Shown here piece after piece: positions 50,734 to 61,835 of a DNA stretch of 64,000 nucleotides. The notes beneath the pieces are model-generated. The model saw nothing but the letters and a program-made list of their open reading frames with translations, did not search any database and was not told where the DNA came from. The number at the start of each line of letters is the position of its first letter. The first letter of the stretch is position 1. The position numbers and the translations under genes are program-made. Source of the stretch: Pyrocephalus nanus (lineage: Eukaryota > Chordata > Aves > Passeriformes > Tyrannidae); the NCBI GenBank assembly GCA_038380795.1, contig CM076279.1, positions 9,625,001 through 9,689,000 on the forward strand, in the 5' to 3' direction.

Positions 50734-51369
50734 CCCTTTAGTTGCATCCTCCTCCCTGTGCCTGTTTTTTGGGTTCTGAATGCAAATGATTTACGGGGGC
50801 TTTGCAAAATCCCATTGTAATAAAGGGCCGTGCCAGAGGAATATAAAGGCAGGCACCGAGGGGGATGAGCCCACCGGGGCCAGAGGGTTTCAGCAGCCAG
50901 AGAGCAGCGTGAGCCCGAGAGCAAGGAAACCAGGAGATGATCCACAGGCCAGAGCTCTGAACCTGCTCACATCCAGCCCTTTGCTGACCCTGATTGGCCT
51001 CCTTTGTGAAAACAAGGGGCAGCATCCCCAGCCCAGGACTCAGAGATCCACAAGCTGCTCCACTCCTTTAAATCCAAGCCCAGCTTACCCCAGACCTCAG
51101 CTGTATTAGGACAGCTAATTGCCTCTAATTCGTTTAAAATCAGCCCTATAACTGCAGATAGGATTTTTACCTCCTCAGCCCCACACCCTTTTAATTCCTT
51201 TGCTGTCAGTGCTGTGTCCAGCCCACAGCCTTTCACAAGCACAGCGAGTTTCCCGGAGGGAGGCAGGGCCCCGGGAGCTGCCCCACGGGCTGTCAGCACT
51301 GTTTACTCCCAGCCTGTTATTTGTGGTTTCCCCTGGGCAGCAAGTCGGTTGATCCATTTTTCTCCTGCA

Positions 51370-51560
51370 TCTCTGCTGCTCTGTGTTTGTATCTTTGTTC
51401 TTCTCGAGGAGGAAGAAAAGGAAACAGCGTGGAAAGGACAGATAACACCCTGCACGCCGCTTCCGGAGAGGACCCGTCGGGAGTGGCTTTAGAGCCCTCT
51501 CTGAGCAGCCAGAAACAAAGCCAGAAGTTTTTACAAAACAAATTCGAGTTTTCCCCAAAG
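51370..51560. promoter_or_regulatory. Possible SOX-motif cluster in intron 3
   Basis: Inverted AACAAAG motifs occur at 51,393-51,399 (as CTTTGTT) and 51,514-51,520, about 120 bp apart, in repeat-free sequence. SOX10 with EGR2 activates PMP22 in Schwann cells from intronic sites in mammals. I see no convincing EGR2 site beside them, so this is a weak candidate. Confidence 0.2.
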
Positions 51561-52845
51561 TTCTGCAAGCCCTGATGTGCCCACACCACTGCTCACAACA
51601 ACAGGGAAAAGACTTCACCCCCAGGATGCTGAAGAACACATTTCACTGACCCAAAGTCCAACATGGAAGAAAGAAACCCAGAGGAGAAACTGGAACCTGG
51701 AGCAGAAACTGCAGCTGAATCCCACAGAAATAGAGCAGCAAACCCAGCTCCTCCCAGCAGAGCCCCAGCCCTGCTTGCAGGGAGGTTTTACACCCAGAAA
51801 GGACTGGCAGGGAGAAACATGCCCAGGGCCTTAATGGACAGGCATTGCCTCCCCAGGGTTTAATTCTCACACTCCCCACCCTCTTTGGACCCAGCCAAGG
51901 GGAAAGAATAAATGCAAAATGCAAAGACACTTGCTTGAGCAATCAGCTTATTCCATCACTGTAAAACACCATTACATTAGTGCTGTGCTTTATTTAAAAG
52001 CACCTGAGTGCTGGGACCTGCCGCTGATGGGAGCATTTTGCAGATAGATTTTCCCTTTGCAAGCTGTGTATGCACCGTACACTTAAAAAGCAACCACTTC
52101 TGGGGAGGAAAACATCCACAAAGGAGGTAACTGTGGCAATTATAATATATACAAAGCTAGAAGGAGGGGAAATTCATGATCAACAACTGCATGGTGAAAC
52201 CTGCCCCTTCAGTGCTGCAAACTAAGTATCAGCAGGGGCAGGAACAGCACAGGCACCCACTGGCACAAAGATACCAGCCCAGATCTGCCAGGACAAGGCA
52301 TGTTTTCTGAGCAGAACTGCCAGAGCAGACTCCCAGGTTTCAAGGACTGACCAAGAAGCTGAGCCCAGCTCACATCCTTGGCCTGTGAAGTGGAGAAGTC
52401 ACATCAAAGCAGTGGGTTTGATACTGAAACACCCCTTAAGAGGGCTGGAAAAGGGTGAGCTGAAGATGCAGAAATATCAGTTCAGTTGCCTTGTTCTCCT
52501 GGGGCTGCACTTCAGACCAAGGCCCCTCAGAACTTGCTGAAGCAACTCAGAAAGCTGAAAAGGCTCAGCACCTGCAGTGCTGGTCCTGCACTGCCCAGAC
52601 CCCTCTGCTGCCTCCCACAGCCCCAGAGCTCCCAGGGAACATCTCTCCTGTGGGGGAGAACAGCGTCACAGTCCATCCAGCAGGGCCTCTGAGCTCTCCC
52701 AGGGAAAATCCAGCTCCATGACATTACAACTTCATCCTGCTTTGGCCCCAGACCTCCCACGGGCACACAGGCAAACCTGCTCCAGCTGATGCTGCTGGAT
52801 GCTCAAACCAGGAAAGGCAGGCTTTGCACCCAAAAGACCACAGGG

Positions 52846-52880
52846 ATCCAGGGGCAGCCACAGCTTCTCTGGGCAATCCT
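52846..52880 (-). mobile_element. Minimal CR1 internal fragment
   Basis: Only GGATCCAGGGGCAGCCACAG and TTCTCTGGGCAATCC remain. Confidence 0.55.
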
Positions 52881-53919
52881 GGAAATCCCACCAGAGAAGG
52901 GCTCCCAAGGCATTTGTAAGGGCCAGGGGATGAGCAGATGGGAAATGCTGGCACTGCAAGGAGGTAATGAATGAACACGGTGCTGTAATTCCTGCCCAAG
53001 ACCTTCTGGGGCTCTTCTGTAGCTCCTTCAGAAGGAGATGAACCTCTCAAACCCATATTTTCTCCTCTCCTCCTCTTCTCCTCTTGGCTCTCCTCCTTTT
53101 GCCTTCTCCTTGAAGCTCCATCCAAGCAGTCCATGAGGCCAAGCTGTCCATAGCTCTCCACAGCTGCCACCCTCAGACATCCCACCAGGCCATCAAAGCC
53201 CACGTCCCACGGGGGCAACTCTGATGCAGCTGAGGCAGCAGAAAGCTCTGGCACCAAGAAAACCACCCAACAGCTCCACAAAGCCCAAACCAGCTCCTCT
53301 CCAAGACCCTCGGCGTGGTGGCTCTGACTCCCTTTGGCTGGTGTGTGAGAGTGAGCTGAGATCCATCACTCCAGGCTCAGATCCTCCAAAGGCCTTAGGT
53401 ACCAGCTCCCAGGGATTTCAGGCCCAGGTACCAGGAGCAGGGATGGGCAGTGGTGGTGCCCTGACCCACAGGCCCTTTGCAGGGGGACACTCAGCCTGTG
53501 GCCACAGGGACATCCAAGAGTCTCATCAAGGCCAAAAAAATGTTGGATTAAGGGTTTTCCAGCACTGCACTCTGCAGAGGACTCCCCCATCCATTCTTCT
53601 GGTTTGATAGTCATCGTTTGCCCATGTGTTACCTTCATCCTCCCTTTCACTCCTCTTCCATGGGCTAGAGCACAGATCCAGCAGGAAAGGTTGTCTCACC
53701 CCCCTTACATGGAAAAATGGGAGCCAAAGAGCTCTGGAGCAGCTCAAAAAAAATAACACAGCACCAGTTCCCTACCTCTCCTTATCAGATGCTCTTTGTA
53801 AGAAGAACAAACAACAATAAAAAATGGGTTTATGCAGAGGAAATCCCTTTCCTATCAAAGGCAACAAAGTTGTGGGAGAAACTGATCTGGAACACAAAAT
53901 ACTCTCCTGGAATAGGAGA

Positions 53920-54134
53920 TTTTTAGATGTTGGGAATAAATTCATAACTCGGAGGGCGGGGAGGCCCTCGCACAGGTTGCCCAGAGAAGCTGTGGCTGCC
54001 CCATCCCTGGAAGTGTCCAAGGCCAGGTTGGAAAGGGCTTGGAGCAGCCTGGGCTGGTGGAATGTGACCCTGACCATGGCAGGGAGTGGGATTGGATGAG
54101 CTTTACCAACCCAACCCATTCTGGGGTTCTGTGA
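53920..54134 (+). mobile_element. CR1 LINE 3' fragment in PMP22 intron 3
   Basis: Typical tail ending CATTCTGGGGTTCTGTGAA. Confidence 0.92.
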
Positions 54135-56512
54135 ATGCCCTGCAGTTCATTTCAAACAACTTAGGGACAAGTGACTGTCACCCACAGCAGGCAGAGAGGG
54201 TTCAACCCTGCCTGAGTTCGGCTGATGCCACTCATCATTAATGACAAGTGGGTGTTCTGGACCCACTAAAAGCTGCCTCTTTGCTACTCTGCTGCCAACT
54301 GCAAAGAGCCTGAAGGACCAGGTATGTCCCCAAATCAGGATATCTGTACATGGGGTCCACAATCTGGATGGGACCAGCTGAAGTATAAAGGCTCTGCACT
54401 CTCCCACAAATAAGCTATCCAGTATTCACTGTAGGCCTTCACTCCAACACATCCAGCACCTTTAAACAAGGGTAATTCCCTGCTAGTTGGTAATTTCTTT
54501 CCAGTTGCAACTGCCCAGCAGAAGTAAAGCAAAAGGCAGCAGCAGCAGCGCTGTGGCTACAGATGCCTATCATGTAGACAGATGATCACTTTAGCTTTCC
54601 AGAAAAAGCTGAAATCATTGTTTAAATTTTTGTATCAATAGATCTTCGAACTTCTAACTTGCTGGGGTGACTGGAATCTCACCTCCTGTGCTAGGAAGTG
54701 TCCCCTTACTGCTGACACATTCTCCAAGCCTTGATCCTGTTGGTGCAGTCTCAGCCTTCCCAGTGGGCTGGAGGGGAATTCCCCCTCCCCATCTCTTTTT
54801 GGTGACATACTTTATGCTCACTATCAGTAACGGAATTAGACATTGAGAAGTAATTTTCCTCTGCACAAGGCTTCAATGAAGCCTTGCAACACCATTTTCA
54901 GCCACAAAACCAGTTAAACAGCACCTCCATCTCTCCATCCCATCTTTCCCATGTCACGTGAGTCCAGCACCGCTGGAAGAAAGAGTTTGAAAGAATAAAG
55001 GCTGCAAAGCCACTCTGGGGGAGCTGATAGAGCAAAAGCAACGGGTTCAGATGTTTCAGTTATGCATTTGAAAGCAGAGAAGCAGCAGCACAATTCCTCC
55101 TGGGAGCAGCAGATGGGTCAGGATCCAGATGTTTCTGCCTCATTCCAGGGATGAAAAGCTTTCCCGCCTCCTTCAGCACAAAGAAAATGCATTTACAACA
55201 CCAGCAGTGCTGCTTAGGGACCCATCTGCCAGGGAAAGAGGCTCTGGAAGAGGCAGAATCGGCGTGCAGAGGAGCAGGGCAATCCCTGGGGTGTGGCAGT
55301 GGCTGCCCCATCCATGGGAGGCCCATCCCTGCCTGCCCAGGTTGTCCAGGGCAGATCTTTGCTCTGGGCAACCCCCCCCGTGGCCATCACATCAGTAAAT
55401 GAGTGGGTGCATCACACAGCCCTCGGCAATCCTGTGGATTGGCAGCCCGTGCAATTCCCAAGGGTGAGGATTTTCTTCTCCCCTCATGAAAAAAAAGCCA
55501 AAAAACCACCAGCCTGCCTGTGAACAAGCCAGTCATGGGAAAGCCACAGAGCAGCAACGGGAAAAACTGTACAAAGACAGCAGGAAAAATGTCTCCTGAC
55601 ATTACAGAAGGATGCAGGTATCTCCAGGGATGCCCCCGACGCTTCCCCACTCGCAGAACTCCCACCAAAATCAGAGGAAGAGCAGAAAAAAAAAAAAAAA
55701 GTCTTCTTGTCTGCATAAATAATTCAGCTGTGGCAAGAAAAGGCCATTTTTGGAGGAAAAAAACTATCAAACTGTCTGGACATTTGGGGTGGAACCTACT
55801 TGAGAGCACTCAAGCAGCTCGGGCCCGGCCGCGTGCCCCGTGCCGGCAGCTGGGGCTGGCACAGGGCCCTGCCGACGCACAATCCTGGGATTCAGAGCTG
55901 AATTCCTCAGATAAGTCTTTTCCAGGAATGTCTGACAGCGCAAACGAAGCAAAGATTGCAACATTTTTTCCATAGTTTTCGGCCTCTCGTTAAAAAAAAA
56001 AAAAATAAAAAAAAAAAAAAGGCATTATTATCTGCCGAGCAAACGGCAAAATCGAAGCAACAAGCGGGCGGTTGTGCGAGGAGGAGAAGTGGGCACCTGC
56101 CCTCAGCTCCCTCCCCAGGGGTGGCTCATCCCCCACACAGGGTCTGAGGCCTTCCAAGAGGAATTTGGGAGGTGGGAGCTCAGCCTCCACTGACACCAGA
56201 GCCGCTCTGTACCCAAGGTCTGATGTCCCAGGAAGGTCTGGCAGTGCTGCGCTCAGCCCTTGGGTTGTTCTGGGGATTATCTGCAGGGTTAGGGGCACAA
56301 ACAGTCCCAAACCTGCCTCAGTGTTCAACAAAAGCAAATCCTGCTGGCACTTGGTTTTTAAAAAGTTCACCTTCTTGTTGTGCATCCACAGGACAGGGCA
56401 GGCTCATCCGTGCTGAGACCAAGAGGGGCATCACAGCACAACCAACCCCAAAGCCCCATCCATGATGAACACAGGAGACCCAGAACTACCTAATTACCCA
56501 AATTCCACTTAC

Positions 56513-56611
56513 TGAGTTCCACTGCTTTTGGAAAGAGAGGAAGGAATAACCACACCACAGCGGCCACTGCGATGGCCAGAAGAAAAACTGCCTCTACGTA
56601 AAGAGTAAGTT
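56513..56611 (-). CDS. Candidate in-frame cassette exon in PMP22 intron 3 (unproven)
   Basis: This 99-nt segment lies between a TTTTGGCAG acceptor and a perfect GTAAGTGG donor (56,512-56,505). Read in the phase left by exon 3 (phase 1) it is open throughout. It would insert 33 codons beginning Glu-Leu-Thr-Leu-Tyr-Val-Glu and ending Lys-Ala-Val-Glu-Leu, and it rejoins exon 4 in frame. The middle, about 20 residues rich in Ala, Val, Leu and Phe, looks like a membrane segment. I do not recognise it. It may be a PMP22 alternative exon, an exon of a nested minus-strand gene, or chance: another of its three frames is also open and the polypyrimidine tract is weak. It does not overlap any CR1 copy I can see. 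Confidence 0.35.
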
Positions 56612-57312
56612 CTGCCAAAATTCCCAAACGAGGATTCCTTGCTCTTAGCCCAGAGCAGACCTTGGCACTCCAGGATTAACCATTAGGTACAATCCCTGGA
56701 AGGGGGAAAGGAATTCCTAGGGCTGTCTACATCCCCCTGAACCACAGCCCATGTTCTGAGAGGGACGGAACCGAGGACAGTTTGTGGTATTTGACAGGGG
56801 ATCATTCCTGGTTTTGAAAGTAAGCATATTCCTAGGGAAGAGCATATGAGGAGCATAAGGATGAGGCAGGAGACAAGTGTGAGCCTCAGCATCCTCTGCC
56901 ACAGCATCCTTGCCCTGCTCCAGGCAGTGGCTGAGAGCAGCTCCCCTGGTAGCAGTGGGAGCCAGGGATGGGGCATCAGGGAGAGAGGGAGGGAAGGAGC
57001 AGGACCTGCTGGAAAGGATATGTGGCATTTTTGTTCTGTTTCTACAAACAGACCTTAAAAGCCTTCTGTAAGCCCAGAAAAAATCCTTTTGTGTTGCTAC
57101 AGCAGCAGTGAGCTCGGGATCCTGCCTCCAGGTCCCCACAAGGTGAAGGTCCTCAGCTGCACTGCTCCCACACTCCTGCCCAGGGGTGCATGGGGCACAA
57201 GCTTTTGCTCAAGCAAAACTCCCTTCTCATGATAAAAAAGAGTTGTCAGAGGGCTGTTTAAGCCTTGGGCACGATGCACTTCTACTCAGTGAGCATCTCG
57301 CTGGGACACCTT

Positions 57313-57405
57313 ATCATAGAATCAGACAATCATGGTTTGGGCTGGAAGGGATCTTAAAGCCTATCTCATTCCAACCCACCTGCTGTGGGCAGGGCCCCCT
57401 TCCAC
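57313..57405 (-). mobile_element. CR1 LINE 3' terminal fragment in PMP22 intron 3
   Basis: ATCATAGAATCAGACAATCATGG variant tail, then the usual TTCCAACCCACCTGC block. Confidence 0.82.
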
Positions 57406-57540
57406 TAAAAATGGGCTATCACCCCAATTCAGCTGCTCAGCTGCATTTTTAACAAGGTCATCTTGACTACAGTCCCTTCAGTGATAAAAAAACATCACTG
57501 GAAAGGGTTCACAGGGAAGCCCAAATTTGGGAAGAGGGCA

Positions 57541-57603
57541 ATCATAGAATCACAGAACATGTTGGGCTGGGAGGGACCCATCAGGATCATCCAGTCCAAC
57601 TCA
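57541..57603 (-). mobile_element. Short CR1 3' end in PMP22 intron 3
   Basis: ATCATAGAATCACAGAACATG...GATCATCCAGTCCAACTC. Confidence 0.8.
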
Positions 57604-59353
57604 ATGTAGACTCAAAACACACTGCAGGACGTTCAGGTGTGGAGGAAACCAGCCAGCCACATTTCAGACAAGCCCCTCTCAACACTGACCACTCCAGCAC
57701 ACGAACATCCTGTAAACATCCAGAAAAACCCGTGCAGGTTTGAAAAGCACAAAGATTTGGGGAGGCTTTAGAGCCCTCGGCTCTGGGACTCCTGGGGGCA
57801 GTCACTGCCTTTTCATTCCAAAGCACAAGCTCAGCAGTTCGGGAGCTCGCATGACTGGCCGTGCACAGGCTGCCTACGCTGCAGATAGCCAGCCCCAGCC
57901 AACTGCTGATGAAGGACATGGCTCCAGAAGGCTCCTCGCCTGGGATGCGATCCAGCCGCTTCCCGGCCGTCCCGGACACCACCAGGCGTCAGCAGAGACC
58001 AGCGGTGGGAGCTCCACTCCCACCGAAACCAGATCCTGGGCCCGCTCAGGGACGCGCTTGGGCTTTCAGCCCGGGGAAGGCAAGAGGGAGACGTCAGCAT
58101 CCACCTTCCTGCTGGGGCAACAGGAATGTTTTGCCCCCAGCATTAGGGGGAGCAAAATCCCCAATCTCCAAAATCCCTCTCCCATCGCTCCAAGACCCTC
58201 TGGAAGCGTTTAGTGCTCTCAGTGTGATCGTTTCGCCAACCACAGGCATCGCTTTGCTCCGATACCAGGACCGTTTCCCGGCATGAAGGGACTGTGTTCC
58301 CAGTGGCAGCCGTGGGATTCCCAGCTGCTTTCACTGGGGGTTGCACCGGGAGTATCTGTTTCCACAGGAAAGCAAAACAAACCAGGCTAACAAAACAAAT
58401 GCTGGCCACAGCAGCACTGGCATTAGCTCTGTCTTCTGGGGAAGCTGAGGCACGGGCTTGCCTGACTCCCTGAGCACGGATTTCGTTTTGCTGGTACCAT
58501 AAATCACCCTGGAAACTCTGTGTCATGGTGTCTCCTCCCCTGCTGACCTCAGCAAACAGCTCGCTGGGTGATGTCACCCAGTGTGACATCAGCCTTCACC
58601 CAGCTTGGTCCAGAGGTGGCTGTTGAGCCCCCCAGATGTGCAGGTGCCACGGGAGCCTTCCCAGCAGCTTCATCCCATCCCAGGGATGAAGCAGGACTCG
58701 AGCACTCAGCACGTCCCACACAGTGCCCGACAGCAACCCACAGGGCAAGGGTTGTGCCCCAAAACTCAGCCTATCACAGCAGAAAAGCACCAGGGCAGCT
58801 TCCTGGGTAGGGGTGGGGTGTCCTCTGGAGACAGGCTGTCCTTGGAGCATGTTTAAAACCCCCTCACACCGGAGCAAGAGGGAGGAGTGCCCAAAACAGC
58901 CTCTCTGCTCCCAGTCCTGCTTCAAGGACCACCTCGTGTTTGTACATCCAAGTGGAAAAACTGGGCTGATAACAGGAGAGCCCTCAAAAGGGCTGGAGCA
59001 GGTCACCTCCACCATGGCTGAGCGTGCCACAGTGCCTGAGCCTGAGGGCAGCAGGGCAGGGTGATGGGCAGCGGGTCTGGTTTCCACGCTAAGCCCCATC
59101 ACAACTTCAAGGGCTAGTAAGGGTGGGGGGAGCAATCCCCCCTTTGTGGCCCACCAGGACCACAGCAGAGCCGTCCCCCTCCGTTTGGGGACAGAGCAGA
59201 GGAGGCAAGGGGAAGGGGTGGTGGGGGAACAACTTCAGGGATGCAGGGAAAACCGAGAAGGAACGGCAAATAACCCGCACAGGCAAATCCCCCTTGATTC
59301 CATGAGTCCCAGGAGGAGAATAAAAGCGAGGGGCAGCAACAGGCAGCACTCAC

Positions 59354-59444
59354 CATTGTTGGATGATGCCAGGCAGTGGAAGACGGTTCCAGAGGTGCAG
59401 TTCTGCCAGAGATCCGCCGTGTGCTCGCCGTTCACCAGCCATTG
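59354..59444 (-). CDS. PMP22: PMP22 coding exon 3, residues 27-56 plus first base of codon 57
   Basis: It begins QWLVNGEH after the acceptor TCTCTCGTAG and ends SSNN plus one G before the donor GTGAGTGC at 59,353. It encodes most of the first extracellular loop. Hallmarks of the PMP22/claudin fold are present: Trp28, the DLWQNC motif with Trp39 and Cys42, and a second Cys at 50 that should pair with Cys42. Asn41-Cys-Thr keeps the N-glycosylation site known at Asn41 in mammals. The exon is 91 nt, against about 100 nt in human, so the loop between the two cysteines is three residues shorter. The reading frame is kept (phase 1 end). No stop or frameshift is seen. Confidence 0.95.
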
Positions 59445-60570
59445 CTACGAGAGAGACACAGCCCGGTGAGCAGGGCCCTGGGGGCAGCAGGACTCAGTGT
59501 GTCCCCCCTTCCCCCCGAGCAGCCCCAGCACACCCCGGCACGTGTCTGCCCGGCCAGGAGCTCCCAGGCACACGCTTCCCTTTAGAGAGAGAGGTTTGGA
59601 AAGTAAATACTGATATTTGCTTTTAACTGCTTTCGCCTCAACGGCAGAAAAAACAGAAGCCCTTTTATGCTCTTTAAACACGGAGCGAGTCCCGAGGGGA
59701 TGCGCATTTCCCTCCTCTCGACCGGGATATTCGAATGCTTCCACGTGATTCCTAACGACTCGGAAGATTTTTGTAACGTCTTCTGCTACAATTACCACCA
59801 AAAAAAAAAAAAAAAAAAAAAAGGCGAAAAAGCCCCTGGTGAAGCAACCCTGCAAGTCACCATCTCCACAGAACGGCTGCCGTAAAACCAAACCTTTTCC
59901 CAAGCAGCTGACGTGTTCTCTGGGCTCCAGCCCGAGGACAGTGCTGGGAAGACTGTGCCGCATCCAGCCCTCAGTCTTCCCGCTGCTCGCAAAGTTTAAG
60001 CCTTGGAAGTCGCCAGCAGGAGCCCGTCTGGGTTAGGAAACAGTCTGTTCCTAATTCACAGCCCCAGAGGAGCAGAGCTGGGGAGCAGAACTGCTGGTGC
60101 CGAGGAGCCAGTGCCCAAATCAGCCCCGTGTCAAGAGGCTTCGCTCGGACGGGCTGTCCTGGTCCTGTGGGCTGGAGCCCCTCAGCAGGTGGATCTCCTT
60201 CATGAGCGGGGAGTGAAAGCAGCATCACCCCCATGGAGGGGATTTTGGGTGCTCTGAGGCTGCTCCGTGATAGGTACCAATGCAGGGACGACGAGGAGAT
60301 GGGTTCCAACAGTGCCCTGTCCTAACGTGGGTGCCCTGAGCACCCAGCACACCACACACAACCAAGAAACCCACCAGTTACACCTGACAGTTCAGACTCT
60401 GAAATCCCAAAATCCCGCTGTTGGTGAGACCAGCAAACGGCAAGTAAAGGCTTCCCTCTAAAAAGCCAGGCTGTAAAACAAGCCGTAGATAAAAATACCA
60501 CCTTCTGCTCTTGCCATGCCATGCCCCTGGCTCGCTGGCACCCCGGGGCCAGGGGAAAATCCTTACTTAC
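59445..60570 (-). other. PMP22: PMP22 intron 2
   Basis: This 1,126-bp intron contains a 23-base A run at 59,800-59,822 (T run on the sense strand) and otherwise unique sequence. No CR1 copy and no further exon are seen. Confidence 0.85.
59800..59822. repeat. A23 homopolymer in PMP22 intron 2
   Basis: An uninterrupted A run; no retroposed body is visible beside it. Confidence 0.9.
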
Positions 60571-60648
60571 ACTGACGATGGTGGAGACGAAGAGCAGCAC
60601 CAGCACGGTGACGTGGAGCACGATGATCCCCAGCAGCAACAGCAGCAT
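60571..60648 (-). CDS. PMP22: PMP22 coding exon 2, residues 1-26
   Basis: The exon runs 60,671-60,571, with 23 nt of 5'UTR followed by the ATG at 60,648-60,646. The start context on the minus strand is GCCGCCAAGATG, with A at -3, so it is a good Kozak site. It encodes MLLLLLGIIVLHV... to ...STIVS, the first transmembrane segment, which also serves as the uncleaved signal anchor in this family. The acceptor follows CCCCTCCAG and the donor is AGT|GTAAGTAAGG at 60,570. The exon ends in phase 0 after Ser26, exactly as in mammalian PMP22. Differences from the human segment are conservative (for example Gly at position 7). Confidence 0.96.
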
Positions 60649-60949
60649 CTTGGCGGCGGTGGAGCGCAGAACTGGAGGGGGACAGGGATGCTGCTGAGTG
60701 TGTGTGCGTGTCTCTGTGTCTGTCCGTCTGTCCGGGCCGGCCGGCCGGGGGCAGCAGGAGACGCTCCGCTCCGCCCCGCCGGCTCCGGGGCATCCTGCTG
60801 GGGCAGCGCCCGCCGCCCGGGCCCCCTCCCTCGGGCCCCTCCGACGGAAGGGGGGTCCGAACCCTCTGCCCGGACCCGCTCCCGATACTCCCGGGGATCC
60901 TCCGAGCCCTTGCCCCGAGCCGGATCCCCCAAGTCATCTCCCCGAGGAT

Positions 60950-61620
60950 TCCCCAAGTCACCTCACCGAGGGGGCTCCCCCAGCCCCCCTCTCCAGGATC
61001 CCCAGGGGGACGGTTCCCCGGGGAGGCTCCCTCAGTCTCTCTGCCCCGAGGGGGGTTCCGATCCCTCTCCGCAAGTGGAATGTGCTCCTGGTCCCCCTCG
61101 CCCGCGGCGGGAAGGCTCGATGTCGGCGCATCTCACCCGAGGGGCTGCCCCGGCCCCACACCGCGGGAAGGGGGGGTGGTACCTTGCTCACCCACCCATG
61201 GGACCACCGGGGGTGATGCTGTCGGCCCCCTCCCCAGCGAAGGCTTTCCCGGACGACCCCCGTGGGGGTGCGGGGGAAGGGGGCGTCCACCTCGGCCCGT
61301 TTCACCGGAGCGAGCTACCTCGGCCCCTGTCTCCGGGGGTGCCCTCGGCCAACCTCCCTTCGGCACCGCCATCAGAGGCTCTCCTGGACCCTTTCCAAGG
61401 GTGGGGGAGACTTTCCTCAGCTATCTCCCCTTGGCACGGCCAACAGCGGCTCTCCTGGACCCTCTCCCGGGCTGCGGGAGGGAGGTTACCCCAGCCCAGC
61501 TCCCTTCGGGACCCTCAGTGAGGAGATAAGGGGGCTGCCCCGACCCTTCTCCCTAGAGGATCCCTGGAGCGGCGGAAGGGGGGCTCCCCCACGTTCTGTC
61601 CCAGGGTCTCTTCAGCCCCT
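60950..61620. repeat. Degenerate GC-rich tandem repeats in PMP22 intron 1
   Basis: Loosely repeating units such as CCCGAGGGGGCTCCCC and GCTCTCCTGGACCCTYTCC recur through intron 1 with roughly 40-80 bp spacing. They are too degenerate to count copies by eye. Nothing else is seen in this part of the intron. Confidence 0.4.
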
Positions 61621-61707
61621 CTCCCGCTCGGTGTGACCCTTCCCCTCCCCTCCCCGGCCGCCCCCCGCCCATCGCGGCTGTGGGAGCGGGGCTCTCTCCC
61701 TACTCAC

Positions 61708-61835
61708 GTCGCTGCGGAGCCGAGCGGGGCTGTGCGGCGGGAGCGGAGCGGGGCGCGGAGCGGAGCGGGCGGCGGCGCTGTCAAGTTTCCCCTTTAACCG
61801 GGGCCACCGCCCCGCTTGCGTCTGTGGGACGGGGA
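61708..61835 (-). other. PMP22: PMP22 non-coding exon 1 (5'UTR), 5' end approximate
   Basis: On the minus strand the GC-rich run ends at 61,708 and is followed directly by a consensus donor, GTGAGTAG, at 61,707-61,700. A splice from here to the acceptor at 60,673-60,672 gives a 5'UTR that joins exon 2 just 23 nt before the ATG. Mammalian PMP22 uses alternative non-coding first exons (1A and 1B) spliced to the same exon 2. This GC-rich, CpG-island exon resembles the housekeeping-type one, but that assignment is inference. The upper boundary is set only by placing a start about 30 bp below the A/T-rich motif at 61,862-61,868. It could be tens of bases off. Confidence 0.65.

Larger units (their letters stand above)
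48755..59353 (-). other. PMP22: PMP22 intron 3 (largest intron)
   Basis: This 10.6-kb intron holds the candidate cassette exon (56,513-56,611), CR1 remnants at 52,846-52,880, 53,920-54,134, 57,313-57,405 and 57,541-57,603, an (AGCTG)n tract at 50,714-50,733, and poly(A) runs near 55.69 and 56.0 kb. Repeat-free AT-rich blocks lie at about 50.76-50.84, 51.10-51.25 and 51.95-52.16 kb. In mammals a large PMP22 intron carries an EGR2/SOX10 myelin enhancer. Which block would correspond is not decidable here. Confidence 0.8.
42988..61835 (-). other. PMP22: PMP22 gene, whole transcription unit (minus strand)
   Basis: Five exons on the minus strand encode peripheral myelin protein 22, a four-pass membrane glycoprotein of compact myelin and many epithelia, in the PMP22/EMP/claudin superfamily. 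Exon ends were fixed by GT-AG junctions and by agreement with the known mammalian protein: 5'UTR exon ending 61,708; exon 2 60,671-60,571; exon 3 59,444-59,354; exon 4 48,754-48,614; exon 5 from 44,582. Introns are 1,036, 1,126, 10,599 and 4,031 bp. Coding lengths 78+91+141+167 nt give 158 residues plus stop, against 160 in human. Intron phases are 0, 1 and 1, as expected for this family. The 5' limit is approximate because no transcription start can be read directly. In humans, dosage of this gene underlies CMT1A and HNPP. That is family knowledge, not something this window shows. Confidence 0.97.

Noticed and set aside
60511..61521. 336-codon open frame on the + strand over exon 2 and intron 1
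   Set aside because: It is antisense to PMP22 exon 2, in GC-rich repeats with few A/T stops. The translation is Pro/Gly/Ser/Arg-rich with no domain.
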